From contig JAEWAB010000002.1 of the NCBI GenBank assembly GCA_023391875.1, forward strand, positions 186,001 through 250,000: a DNA stretch of 64,000 nucleotides. The letters are read 5' to 3'. Source of the DNA: Bacillota bacterium (GTDB lineage Bacteria > Bacillota > Clostridia > Oscillospirales > Ruminococcaceae). The notes beneath the pieces are model-generated. The model made no database searches, was not told the DNA's origin, and saw only the letters and a list, made by a program, of their open reading frames with translations. Both the position numbers and the translations under genes were made by a program. Shown in pieces: positions 52,776 to 62,019 of the stretch. Each line of letters begins with the position of its first letter. Position 1 is the first letter of the stretch.

Positions 52776-53819
52776 ATGAAAAAGACGATAAGGAACATCT
52801 TCATCGGCATCGGCGCAGCGTTGCTGCTCATCCTTGCCGCGGTTGCGCTGGTGTTTTTAAATGAGCTGCGCAGTCTTTTTTCCCTGAAGCAGATGAACGT
52901 CGCCCCATTTTATTCCATGACCTATTACGGGGATTACGGCTTTGACGACTTTTTAAAGCAGGGTGCGCACAGTGACGCGGATATTGAGAAGTTTGTTACC
53001 AAGCGCCTGCTGAAAGGCATACCCATCGACTTAGGGGTTACAGGTGCCGGATGCAGCGCTTTTTATGCACACAACGAGGCGGGCGACGGCGTTTACGGCC
53101 GCAACTTCGACTTCGACTACGCCCCGCCGCTCATCTTACATACCAAGCCCGCAAACGGGTATGCCTCTGTGTCTACCGTCAACCTCGCGTTTTTGGGCTA
53201 CAGCGAACAAAACCTGCCCAAGGAGCGTACGATCAACAGCTTTTTGACCCTTGCCGCCCCCTACCTGCCGTTTGACGGCATGAACGAAAAGGGGCTAACC
53301 GTAGCGTTGCTTGCGGTGCCTCAGTCTTACCCGCCAAACAAAGACGGGCAGGTGATGCTAAACACCACCACCGCCATCCGCCTGATGCTCGACAAAGCGG
53401 CAACCGTTGAGGAGGCCGCGGCGCTGCTTAAAAACTACAGCATCTACTTCTCGGGGGATATTCAGTGCCACTATCTTGTTGCGGATGCAACCGGTGATAC
53501 GGCGGTTTTTGAATTCTGGGACAATGAGCTGAAGGTGATTGAGTCACCGGATGCCTACCCGGCGGCAACCAATTTCGTGATGTACAACGGCTTAAATATC
53601 GGCGAGGGCTTTACGGAATTTGACCGCTACAACGCCATTCAGGACCGTCTTGCGCAGAGCAAGGGTGTCCTCAGCGAGGCGGAGGCCATGCACCTGCTTG
53701 AGCAGGTATCCGTCCCCGACCGCACGCAGTGGTCGGTGGTCTACAACATGAAAAAGCTCTCTGCTACCATCGCCATCCGCAAGGATTACGGCAGCCTTTA
53801 CGATTATACAATACAGTAA
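52776..53819 (+). CDS. Ntn-type linear amide hydrolase (choloylglycine hydrolase/C45-like)
   Basis: 347 residues from ATG 52776 (GGAG). One N-terminal membrane helix (about 6-30) places it at the cell surface or leaves a signal anchor. The core has GAGCSAF with the nucleophile-type Cys, YGRNFDFDY, and the downstream FDGMNEKGLTVALLAV and NTTTAIRLML segments of acid amidase/bile salt hydrolase relatives. The Cys is internal, whereas classic Ntn members expose it by processing. May hydrolyse N-acyl amino acids; substrate unknown. Confidence 0.85.
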   Translation: MKKTIRNIFIGIGAALLLILAAVALVFLNELRSLFSLKQMNVAPFYSMTYYGDYGFDDFLKQGAHSDADIEKFVTKRLLKGIPIDLGVTGAGCSAFYAHNEAGDGVYGRNFDFDYAPPLILHTKPANGYASVSTVNLAFLGYSEQNLPKERTINSFLTLAAPYLPFDGMNEKGLTVALLAVPQSYPPNKDGQVMLNTTTAIRLMLDKAATVEEAAALLKNYSIYFSGDIQCHYLVADATGDTAVFEFWDNELKVIESPDAYPAATNFVMYNGLNIGEGFTEFDRYNAIQDRLAQSKGVLSEAEAMHLLEQVSVPDRTQWSVVYNMKKLSATIAIRKDYGSLYDYTIQ

Positions 53820-53848
53820 CCAATCATTAGATTGACCATATAAGTTTA

Positions 53849-53887
53849 AACGGCAGAGGAGTCGCTTTACGCCATTCCTCTGCCGTT
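53849..53887. terminator. Shared terminator between convergent genes
   Basis: 12-bp stem AACGGCAGAGGA/TCCTCTGCCGTT flanked by T and A tracts, between the Ntn hydrolase and AEC genes. Confidence 0.85.
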
Positions 53888-53932
53888 AAGTTTATTATAT
53901 CGGTTTATACTGCGGGGTAGTGCATTGCACTG

Positions 53933-54868
53933 TCACACGAGGATAGTGGTCGCCGCAAAGATCAGTATCGGAATTGTCACCGCCATAAAGATCACCCCGT
54001 GTATCGACGCGCGGGCCGCAAAATCCGGCGCGCAGTTGTTCTGCTGCGCGAAGATGACATTCATGGTACCCGAGGGCACCCCGGCGAGTATCACACAGAC
54101 CACCCCCACAGCGCCCGTAAGACCAACCAGCTTGGCGACAAGCAGCGTAATCAGCGGGAAGATGACCAGCCGCAGCGCAGAAACCAGGTAGGCGTGTTTA
54201 TCCTTAAGCAGGTCTTTTGGGTGTATGCCGATCAGCGAGCAGCCGATTAAGATCATCGAAAGCGGCACCATCATGTCGCCGATGGTTTTGACCGCTCCCT
54301 GTATAAAATCGGGCAGGCGCAGCGGCGAAAGGTAAAGGGCGACCGAGAGCAGCGATATCAGTACCAGCCCGTTGCGCGCGAGGCCGCGCAGGCTGAACCC
54401 TTTTTCGCCGCCAAGCTTGTATAGGCCGTATGTAAAAAAGAAGAGCTGAAACACCATGTTATAGATGACGGCGTATAGAACCCCCTCGTCGCCAAAAAGC
54501 ATGCTGGCCAGGGGGATGCCGATGAATCCCGCGTTTTGAAAGACGGACATCGATACAAAAACCCCTTTTTCGGCCTTTGACGCCTTGAGTACCTTGCTGA
54601 GCAGGTTTGAAATGATAATAGCGCCCACATAATACAAAACGCCCGCGATGCTGACCAACAATAGGCCGAAAGAAAGCTCTTTTGAAAACGGCTGTCCGGC
54701 AGAGGCCAGCAGGTTAAACGGCAAAATGGCATTTACCAGCAAGGTGGAAAGGCCTTTTTGAAGTTCGTCGTTGATGAGCCCCATTTTTTTAAAGATAAAC
54801 CCCGCGGCAACCATTAAAAAGATTTTGCCGATGAGTGTGAGTATCGTCTCTATTGCCAAATCAATCAT
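53933..54868 (-). CDS. AEC (auxin efflux carrier-like) transporter
   Basis: 311 residues, 10 membrane helices in two five-helix halves. Motifs SVFQNAGFIGIPL and VPLSMILIGCSL, and the final GVPSGTMNVIFAQQ, are typical of the AEC family, which exports or imports organic acids such as malate. The SD GGGGAAGG abuts ATG 54868; TTG 54859 would be better spaced, so three residues at the start are uncertain. Confidence 0.9.
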   Translation of the reverse strand: MIDLAIETILTLIGKIFLMVAAGFIFKKMGLINDELQKGLSTLLVNAILPFNLLASAGQPFSKELSFGLLLVSIAGVLYYVGAIIISNLLSKVLKASKAEKGVFVSMSVFQNAGFIGIPLASMLFGDEGVLYAVIYNMVFQLFFFTYGLYKLGGEKGFSLRGLARNGLVLISLLSVALYLSPLRLPDFIQGAVKTIGDMMVPLSMILIGCSLIGIHPKDLLKDKHAYLVSALRLVIFPLITLLVAKLVGLTGAVGVVCVILAGVPSGTMNVIFAQQNNCAPDFAARASIHGVIFMAVTIPILIFAATTILV

Positions 54869-55282
54869 CCTTCCCCGTCTTTTATTCTACCGTATTCATC
54901 CCACGGATGCAATTATAATACTAATTCTTTCGAAATTTAGTATAATCAAGTCGAAATAAGCGCTAAAAAGGCATGGCAAAAAAATGTGTTCAAAAAGGCG
55001 ACTTAATCACAAAGGCCGCGGCCTTCTTCTCTTGTACTATTGAGAGAAGGATGTCGCGGCCCTTCAATAGCTTCAAAATCGATATTACCAGAATATTCTT
55101 GTAAAAACCTATACTAAACCACCACACAGCGGATAACAATATGTTTACCGAAAGTTTATTTATATCGCCAAAAGCCAGAAGAGACACCTGTGTTTAAACG
55201 TCAAAAATCATGTTATTTTCAGGCGGTGGCGGCATAAACAGGCGGGATTGTGTTCAAAATACACTTGGAGGTGTTTAGTATT
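54869..55282. other. Intergenic region with a long bulged hairpin
   Basis: Between divergent genes. At 55014-55061 a long hairpin (GGCCGCG/CGCGGCC plus CCTTCTTCTC/GAGAGAAGG) is visible; CTATTGA in its loop side can instead pair with TCAATAG just beyond it. No T-run follows. A 65-codon frame on the minus strand (54990-55187) lacks an SD and is not called. Confidence 0.45.
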
Positions 55283-56065
55283 ATGGCAAACTTACATTTT
55301 GGCAAGAACAAATTCGGTAAATTCATCAAGGGGAACGGCTTTTACATTGCACTGGCAATTTGTCTTGCGGGTGCCGGCTTTGCGTCCTGGGCTGCAATCA
55401 ACGGTACGCTCAATAAAATCTCCACCCAGGAGCCCGCCGCGGTAGAAAGCGAGAGTGAAAATAATTGGGCCTTTCCAGACATAGAGGAGGCGGGGCAAAA
55501 AGAGCAGGATCTACCGATAGAGCAGAACGCGCAGTCTTCATCGCCGGAATTATCGGCCGAGTCGCAGCCCTCGCAGGAATCTGTTACTTCTTCGCAAGGT
55601 GCGCAAGATACCTTAGGTGCTGCCGCACAGCAAACACCGCCGCAAGATATGCTATTCGTGCTGCCTATCTCGGGCGACTCCATTAATAAATACTCTAATG
55701 GTGAGCTTACGCTGGATAAGACCATGAACGACTGGCGTACCCACAACGGTGTGGATATCGCGGCCGAGGTGGGAAGCCCGGTAAAAGCAGTGACCGACGG
55801 CAAGGTGCAGAAGATCTATACCGACAGTCTGTGGGGTACGGTGGTAGAGATCAAGCACGCCAATAAGATGGTTAGCCGCTATTGCTCACTTACCGAGGGC
55901 GTGACCGTCAAGGAAGGCGACACGGTGGAAATCGGCGAGGTTATCGGCTGCGTGGGTGAAACCGCCATCGCGGAGATCGGGCTGCCGTCTCATCTGCACC
56001 TTGAGGTGCTGGTTGACGGCAAGTATGTAGACCCGCTGCAAGCCATTGAAAAGAGCGAAGAATAA
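55283..56065 (+). CDS. spoIIQ: SpoIIQ-like M23 peptidase
   Basis: 260 residues from ATG 55283 (TTGGAGG, 11 nt). Membrane helix 19-37, a Ser/Gln/Glu-rich linker to about 122, then a LytM/M23 domain with H154 and D158 (THNGVDIAAEVG) and H237-L-H239 (SHLHLEVL): the zinc ligands are complete, as in clostridial SpoIIQ and unlike the Bacillus protein. In sporulation SpoIIQ spans the forespore membrane and joins SpoIIIAH. The adjacent spoIIID supports the name; a vegetative M23 enzyme is the alternative. Confidence 0.8.
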   Translation: MANLHFGKNKFGKFIKGNGFYIALAICLAGAGFASWAAINGTLNKISTQEPAAVESESENNWAFPDIEEAGQKEQDLPIEQNAQSSSPELSAESQPSQESVTSSQGAQDTLGAAAQQTPPQDMLFVLPISGDSINKYSNGELTLDKTMNDWRTHNGVDIAAEVGSPVKAVTDGKVQKIYTDSLWGTVVEIKHANKMVSRYCSLTEGVTVKEGDTVEIGEVIGCVGETAIAEIGLPSHLHLEVLVDGKYVDPLQAIEKSEE

Positions 56066-56083
56066 AGTTTAGTGAGAAATAAA

Positions 56084-56117
56084 AGCGAGGATGCAGGCGA
56101 CAGTCTGCATCCTCGCT
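56084..56117 (+). terminator. Terminator after spoIIQ
   Basis: 13-bp stem AGCGAGGATGCAG/CTGCATCCTCGCT, 8-nt loop, T/G-rich tail. Confidence 0.8.
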
Positions 56118-56168
56118 TGTGTTGTGAGGAAAGATAGGTGCTCAGCGGCTTCGCGCCGGATAACGAGA

Positions 56169-56447
56169 CTAAAATTTATACACTCTGGATGATGAGGCCT
56201 TCCCTGCACGGTATTTCTCTTTGGTGGCCTGCCCGCCCCGTATGTGGCGCTCGGCCTTGTTCTGCTCCAGCAGTGATTTTACCTGCAGGTAAAGGGATTT
56301 GTTTACCTTTTTCAGTCGCTCGGTGACGTCTTTATGTACCGTACTCTTCGATATTCCAAACGCTTTGGCGGCGCCTCTTACCGTCTGTTTGTTTTCTATC
56401 ATATATAATGCGAGCTGCGCCGCCCGCTCTTCCGGCTTCCCCTTCAC
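56169..56447 (-). CDS. spoIIID: Sporulation transcriptional regulator SpoIIID
   Basis: 92 residues. Start set at GTG 56447, with GGGAGGG about 11 nt upstream; a longer frame to ATG-like codons at 56528 has no SD. Helix-turn-helix TVRGAAKAFGISKSTVHKDVTERL and the basic C-terminal HIRGGQATKEKYRAGK are unmistakable SpoIIID features. Acts in the mother cell after sigma-E, tuning its regulon and sigK. Convergent with spoIIQ. Confidence 0.95.
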   Translation of the reverse strand: MKGKPEERAAQLALYMIENKQTVRGAAKAFGISKSTVHKDVTERLKKVNKSLYLQVKSLLEQNKAERHIRGGQATKEKYRAGKASSSRVYKF

Positions 56448-56706
56448 TTTACCGTGTTCCCTCCCCCGTTTATTTAAGTCAATTGAGCCTTCAAGCGCTG
56501 TAGCGGCTGAATTTGAAGCGAAGAACACGAATGGCTTGATAGCTGCGGCAATTGACTTTGTGTAAGTAGTAATATATATGCGGATAAAACGGGAGGTTAT
56601 GACTTTGTTTTTGCGGGTTGGCGTGAAGTTCGTAATACTAATTCCAATAAGAAATTGTAATAAGTATAAGGGGAAAAGTGGGCTTTAAATACTTTGCCTC
56701 ATTTCA

Positions 56707-56769
56707 TTGACAATTGATTTGAGAAACAATACAATAACAAAATAGGGGATACTTTCATAAAAAGTATCC
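56707..56769 (+). promoter_or_regulatory. Promoter and 5'-leader hairpin of the epimerase gene
   Basis: TTGACA (56707-56712), 17-nt spacer, TACAAT (56730-56735). A GGATACTTT/AAAGTATCC stem (56747-56755/56761-56769) occupies the start of the transcript. The stretch 56448-56706 upstream is AT-rich with nothing else recognisable. Confidence 0.75.
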
Positions 56770-56793
56770 GTATTAAGCAAGGGGGCGTCAGCA

Positions 56794-57675
56794 ATGAAAT
56801 ACACGATTCAAAACAACGAATTAACAGCGCAATTTAATTCTCTCGGCGGCGAGATGACGTCGGTGAAGGACAAAGCAGGCACGGAGTATGTTTGGGTAGG
56901 CGATGCGCAGTACTGGGCCAGTCAGGCCCCTATCCTCTTCCCGATTGTGGGTAGTATAAGGGATAAAAAGGCGATTATCGGCGGCGATAAAAGCTGCATC
57001 ATGGAGCGCCATGGGGTGGTGCGCAAGCTGGAGTTTGACGTTACCGAGACGCGCGAAGATTCTATCACCTTCGGTGTCCGCTCAAACGACGAGACGAGGG
57101 AGCGTTACCCCTACGACTTTAAGCTGTTTGTAAAGTACACCTTAAAGGGCAAGAGCCTTATCACAGAATATACCGTAGTAAACGAAAATAGGGTTGTGCT
57201 GCCGTTCCAGATCGGGGCGCACCCGGGCTTTAATTGCCCGCTCTATAGCGGGGAGCGCTTTGAGGATTATGTGGTGGAGTTTGAACAGGCCGAGACAGCC
57301 GACTGCCCCGCCTCCGTTCCCGCAACCGGCCTTGTGGATATGGAGGACACGACCCGCCTGCTCAATAATGAGAAGGCACTTCGGATGAACCACGACCTCT
57401 TCCGCGTGGACTGCATCGTATTTGATAAGCTCAAGTCCAGAAAAGCGAAGCTGTATAACCCCACAACCGGCAAGGGGCTTGAGATGAGCTTTGCGGATTT
57501 TGACACCGTTATTGTATGGTCGAGCAAAAACGACGGGCCGTTTGTTGCGCTGGAGCCGTGGAAGGGCCTTTCCACCTGCAGTGACGAGGGCGATATCTTT
57601 GAAGAGAAGCGCGGCGTTACTTTACTGCCCGCGGGCGAAAGCAAATCCTTCACCTTTACTATTTCAATACTATAG
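56794..57675 (+). CDS. Aldose 1-epimerase family (LacX-like) protein
   Basis: 293 residues, SD GGGGGC. Galactose mutarotase fold: LGGEMTSVKDKAGTEYVW at the start, LPFQIGAHPGFNCP with the catalytic His, and ALEPWKGLSTCSDE near the end. LacX-like members probably interconvert sugar anomers; no sugar operon is nearby. Monocistronic. Confidence 0.9.
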   Translation: MKYTIQNNELTAQFNSLGGEMTSVKDKAGTEYVWVGDAQYWASQAPILFPIVGSIRDKKAIIGGDKSCIMERHGVVRKLEFDVTETREDSITFGVRSNDETRERYPYDFKLFVKYTLKGKSLITEYTVVNENRVVLPFQIGAHPGFNCPLYSGERFEDYVVEFEQAETADCPASVPATGLVDMEDTTRLLNNEKALRMNHDLFRVDCIVFDKLKSRKAKLYNPTTGKGLEMSFADFDTVIVWSSKNDGPFVALEPWKGLSTCSDEGDIFEEKRGVTLLPAGESKSFTFTISIL

Positions 57676-57714
57676 TATACTGGGCAACCTTTCTATTTAT
57701 CTATATAAAACCAG

Positions 57715-57750
57715 AGCCGTCTGTTTCCATAAAGAACAGACGGCTTTTAT
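57715..57750. terminator. Terminator after the epimerase gene
   Basis: 11-bp stem AGCCGTCTGTT/AACAGACGGCT, then CTTTTATC. Also lies 40 nt from the end of the convergent gene at 57787. Confidence 0.8.
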
Positions 57751-57786
57751 CATATGCAATCCTGTTATTTTATCCAGAGACGACGG

Positions 57787-59928
57787 CTAATCCACGGCAT
57801 TGGTCCCAATTGATAAAAACGCCGCCCGGATAAAGGTATCGGCGTCGTTGATAGCATCGGATAACGTCTTTACACCGAAGTGAGCCGTAAAAGCGGTGGC
57901 TTCTTTTTCCGCGGTTTCGGCATTCTGCGTAAAGCTGTATTTGATTCTTTCTGCGATTCTTACGGCACGGGGGTAGTCGGTATTGCCAAGGACGATCAGA
58001 AAGAATCTGCCGCCATAGCGTGCCGCCCAATCCTCCCCGCTGCGAATGGAGTTTCTTGCACAGGCAGCAAAGGTTTTTAACAGGCTGTCGTAGGTGTGGT
58101 AATCACTGTCGGTTGAGTCTTGCTCCAGGATGTCGATCACCGCGATAATGAGCGAAAGAGGCTGACGGTTTAGGGTGTGGTGCCGCATGGCAAGCGGCAG
58201 GTTTTTATCGATATAGGCTCTTGAATACAGCCCGGTGCAGGCGTCGGTTTCGGAGACGATATCCCGTGCGGCGCAAGCCTGGGCGGGCTTAGGCGTCTCT
58301 ATGTAATCGCCGTCTAAGATACCTTTGAGGGCCTCAATGACATAAACATCTTCGCCGTAGGCCTTTGGAATGGCCATCGTAAGGTAACACTGTTCCCCTT
58401 TTTTTGAGATCTTCACTGCCGCCCCGTTTTCAAGGTAGGCCTTGACGGCGACGCAATCGGCGCAGTACTCGTTTCTCCCCCAAAAGTTGTAGCAGGTATC
58501 TGAAAGCAGGCTGTCGTCCTTGGACTGTAACACCCACGACCTGCGGCTGACTGGGTCAACGATCCTTACAACGTCGTAGAAATCAGAAAACATGGTAATC
58601 ATATTGTATGCCTGCTCGATTAAGCCCGGCGGCAGTGAGCAGACGCCTTTGTCCTTGCATTTTGCGCGATGCTCGAGGCCCATAAACCTGCGGTAATCGC
58701 TGGGGGACACCCCGGTAATCTTTTTAAACACAGCGGCGAAATGGTTTTGATAGGTAAAGCCCACCTGTTGTGCCACATCCAGCACACTGGTGTTCATATC
58801 CAGCAGCAGATGCCGGCTCTTCTCAATGCGCACCCGGTTGATATTGTCAATGAGCGTGAGGCCGGTTTCCTTTTTAATGATGTTTGAAAGGTAATAGCCG
58901 CTTAAGCCCGTGTGTTCGGCAAGCCTTTCGAGCGTGACCTTCTCCGGGTAATGCTCCTGTATATAATCCAGTACCAGCCGCACGGGCTTGGAAAGGATGC
59001 TGCCGCTGCTCAGCGACACCATACGCGCAAAAGCCAGCATCGTTTTCTTGGTAAGGGCAAACAGCTCGCTTATGTTGTCTTGCAGCTCGATCTGCCTTAT
59101 AAACTCGTCCGTAACCTCCATGGTCTGCGCGTAGGGAGCACCCACCTCCACCGCCGCTAAGCTGCCCATCACACAGGCCTTGATAAAGCTGTTTTTCATC
59201 GACCGCAGAAACTGCGTGTCGCCGTACGGCTCGGTCGGCATATAATCCGCGATAATCTTATTTATTACGCCCGATAATTCTTCGGTACTGCCGCTCTGGA
59301 TGACTTTTTTCACCTGAAGATAGGAGGTATAGGGTACGTATCGCGGCCAGTCTGCCACCGAAAGCCCATTGCCGGCGGCATAATGCGGATTTTTGGCGCT
59401 GCACATGCATCTGGACGAGCCGTGCAGTATCTGCTGCGACGGGCGCTCGTCGCAAAAGCCTCGCGCCAGATTGCAAAGCAGTATGCCCAGTGAGCGTATG
59501 CGGCTGTAGTGTACCACCTTGATGCTTAAAAGGTTGTATTTAAAGGCACTTTTCTCCCTTATCGGGATTTGGTATCGGTCGAGCATGGCCTCGATCTCCG
59601 CAGGGCTAAGCGCGTTTACAAGCATTGGTTCGGTGATAAGGGCGCCGTAATAAATGCCCTCCCGCAGCATCAGACAGACGTTGCAGATAAAATTGTGCTC
59701 TAAAATGAAGGTGTGGAACTGGTTCTCATCCGAGGGCTTGCTTGCGAAAAGGCCAGAAAGAAAGGAGGTTATCTGATTCAGCACAATGTAGGTGAAATCC
59801 ACAAAGAAGCCTTTGTTGGGGCAGCAATAAACCATGTTCAGCTGTTCATCCACCCCGATGGTAGCCATGCCTGTGGCCTCATAAAAAGTATACATGAGCC
59901 GGCTGATTTCTTCTTTGAAGCGTCTCAA
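57787..59928 (-). CDS. AraC regulator fused to a degenerate GGDEF domain
   Basis: 713 residues from TTG 59928, with AGAGGG 9 nt upstream; the frame stays open to 60003 but that part looks like promoter DNA. Residues 1-320 are a sensory region with clustered Cys (CMCSAK, NHNFICNVC-like). The AraC DNA-binding domain at about 335-435 has LERLAEHTGLSGYYLSNIIK and VLDVAQQVGFTYQNHFAAVF. A PAS-like part with FWGRNEYCADCVAVKAY follows, then a GGDEF-like domain (ACTGLYSRAYIDKN) whose active loop reads ARYGGRFFLIV, lacking the D-E pair, so no cyclase activity is expected. DNA binding in the middle of the chain is unusual. Confidence 0.85.
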   Translation of the reverse strand: MRRFKEEISRLMYTFYEATGMATIGVDEQLNMVYCCPNKGFFVDFTYIVLNQITSFLSGLFASKPSDENQFHTFILEHNFICNVCLMLREGIYYGALITEPMLVNALSPAEIEAMLDRYQIPIREKSAFKYNLLSIKVVHYSRIRSLGILLCNLARGFCDERPSQQILHGSSRCMCSAKNPHYAAGNGLSVADWPRYVPYTSYLQVKKVIQSGSTEELSGVINKIIADYMPTEPYGDTQFLRSMKNSFIKACVMGSLAAVEVGAPYAQTMEVTDEFIRQIELQDNISELFALTKKTMLAFARMVSLSSGSILSKPVRLVLDYIQEHYPEKVTLERLAEHTGLSGYYLSNIIKKETGLTLIDNINRVRIEKSRHLLLDMNTSVLDVAQQVGFTYQNHFAAVFKKITGVSPSDYRRFMGLEHRAKCKDKGVCSLPPGLIEQAYNMITMFSDFYDVVRIVDPVSRRSWVLQSKDDSLLSDTCYNFWGRNEYCADCVAVKAYLENGAAVKISKKGEQCYLTMAIPKAYGEDVYVIEALKGILDGDYIETPKPAQACAARDIVSETDACTGLYSRAYIDKNLPLAMRHHTLNRQPLSLIIAVIDILEQDSTDSDYHTYDSLLKTFAACARNSIRSGEDWAARYGGRFFLIVLGNTDYPRAVRIAERIKYSFTQNAETAEKEATAFTAHFGVKTLSDAINDADTFIRAAFLSIGTNAVD

Positions 59929-60070
59929 AGCTCCATTCCCTCTTACAACAAAAAGTACGATTTGAGATAACACTTTGTGCCAAAGTATTATCCAATAGTG
60001 CAATGTTTTATCTTTCTTATATTTTCTAAGATGTATAATAACAACAGTATAACATAATTAATACACCCTA

Positions 60071-60095
60071 GCAAACGAATAGTTTCTTCGTTTGC
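60071..60095 (+). other. Leader hairpin before the chemotaxis receptor
   Basis: Perfect 9-bp GCAAACGAA/TTCGTTTGC stem with 7-nt loop, 68 nt before the receptor ATG. No T-run; maybe mRNA stabilising. Confidence 0.5.
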
Positions 60096-60162
60096 ACTGC
60101 TTCGTTCCACACTTCTTTGCATGACGATCAATCCATACTACACACTAAAAGAGGGGTACACG

Positions 60163-61884
60163 ATGAAGGATTTTTCAATTGCCAAAAAGATGCTTTATGG
60201 CTTTGGCTCCATGGGTCTGCTGCTGCTCATTCTTTGCGGCGCGGCGTTTTACGGTGTTTTGAAGAGCAACCTCAGAACGCAGGAGCTGTACAACCAAAAC
60301 GTCATTGCCGTCGACGCGGTGGGTGAGATGCGCGAGGCCTTTCAGGAGGAGCGCGCGATGACCCGCAGCCTGATTCTTTTTGAGCCAGGCAGCGATACCT
60401 ATAAAGCCGCCGTCACTCAAATTGAACAGTGCAACGCGGATATTGGCGAGGCCTTCGCAAGCTATGAAAAGACGATCACCCAGCCGGAGAACCGGGAGCT
60501 GTTTGAGGCAACCAAGGGCCTCCTCTTAGGGGACTATGCCACCATGAAGGCGGAGCTGAAGGCGCTTACCGATAAGGGCGATATCAGCGGTGCGCTGCAA
60601 TGCCTTACTGCGGCGGCGCAGATCAACACCGACCTTATAAACGACTTTGACCAATTAGACGCTTTGAATGAAGCATACGCCGAGACCACGCTTAACGAGT
60701 CACAGCGCGGTGTTGTTCTATTAATAATCATCGGTGCGTTTCTCATTTTGTTAACCATCTTCTGGATACTGTTTATCACCAGATACTTTACAAAAAACAT
60801 CGGCTTTAAGATCACCAAGGTGGTGGACGCAGCCAACGAGATTGCGGCGGGGAACATCAACGTAACGGTAGAAGCCGACAGCAAGGACGAGATTGGGCAG
60901 CTGGCGGATGCGTTCAACGCCATGATCGGCAGCATTCGCGAGCAGGCATTGCTTGCCGAAACCATCTCAACCGGCGATTTAAGGTCGGAGTATACGCCCC
61001 ATTCCGAGAAGGATGTTTTAGGAACGTCACTTGTTAAGATAGTAACCGGGCTTTACTATATATTCAGTGCCATCCGCAGAACCGCAAACCAGGTAAACGC
61101 GGGAGCGGGCCAGGTCGCCAACGGGGCGCAGGCGCTTTCGCAGGGTGCCACAGAGCAGGCAAGCTCTGTCGAAGAGCTTTCGGCCACCATCACGGATGTT
61201 TCCGGGCAGGTGCTTGCCAACGCCTCCGACGCTTCCAAGGCCAGAGAGCTTGCCGTTAAGGCGGGTGAGGAAGTGGCAAAGGGCAACACGCAGATGTCCA
61301 GCATGATAGAAGCGATGAACGACATCAACCGGTCGTCGGTGGAGATCTCTAAAATCATCAAGGTGATTGACGATATCGCCTTCCAGACCAATATCCTCGC
61401 GCTCAACGCCGCCGTCGAGGCCGCGAGAGCGGGCGCCGCGGGCAAGGGCTTCGCCGTGGTGGCGGAAGAGGTGCGCAACCTTGCCGCCAAGAGCGCCGAG
61501 GCCGCAAAGGATACCACCAACCTCATTCAAACCTCTATCGGCTAGGTGGCGGAGGGAACCAAGATTGCCGCGGTTACCGCCGATTCACTCAAAAAGATTG
61601 TCGCGAGCGTAGAGGAGGTTTCCGCGCTCATACACAATATCGACGTTGCCTCCTCACATCAGGCCGATTCCCTTAGGCAGGTATCGCAGGGTATTGAACA
61701 GATTTCGTCGGTGGTGCAGACAAACGCCGCCACCGCCGAAGAGAGCGCAGCCGCCAGCGAAGAGCTTTCAAGTCTGGCGCATACGCTGGATGCAGCACTG
61801 GCAACCATTAAGCTCAAAGACGATGCCGAAAGCCCCGCCGCACAGCGCGCAAGAACTGAAAATGTCTATTCCGAGGCCTATTAA
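60163..61884 (+). pseudogene. Methyl-accepting chemotaxis protein interrupted by in-frame amber codon
   Basis: Starts at ATG 60163 (AGAGGGG). TM1, a four-helix-bundle sensor (QEERAMTRSLILFEP), TM2 (VVLLIIIGAFLILLTIFWI), HAMP, and the signalling domain with IDDIAFQTNILALNAAVEA. Codon 461 (61543-61545) is TAG in SIG-stop-VAEGTKIA; the frame continues without shift for 113 codons of perfectly normal receptor sequence to 61884. One base change from AAG would explain it. The truncated form lacks the last helix of the signalling coiled coil. Either a recent nonsense mutation, a sequencing error or read-through. Confidence 0.88.
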
Positions 61885-61913
61885 CAAACATAGAATCTAT
61901 CCATTAAAAGATC

Positions 61914-61950
61914 AGCCGTCTGTTGTACAAAACAGGCGGCTTGTTTTATC
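61914..61950 (+). terminator. Terminator after the chemotaxis receptor
   Basis: 11-bp stem AGCCGTCTGTT/AACAGGCGGCT (one G-U), tail TGTTTTATC. Confidence 0.8.
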
Positions 61951-61967
61951 CTGCTTTAGGTTAAAAA

Positions 61968-61994
61968 ACGAGCAGGCATTGGCTGCCTGCTCGT
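61968..61994 (-). terminator. Terminator after purA
   Basis: Perfect 11-bp stem ACGAGCAGGCA/TGCCTGCTCGT, 5-nt loop, then TTTTTT on the minus strand. Confidence 0.9.
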
Positions 61995-62019
61995 AGAACT
62001 GACTATATATAAGGTTTTA

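Noticed and set aside
54990..55187. 65-codon minus-strand frame
   Set aside because: GTG start without SD, and the segment is dominated by a hairpin.
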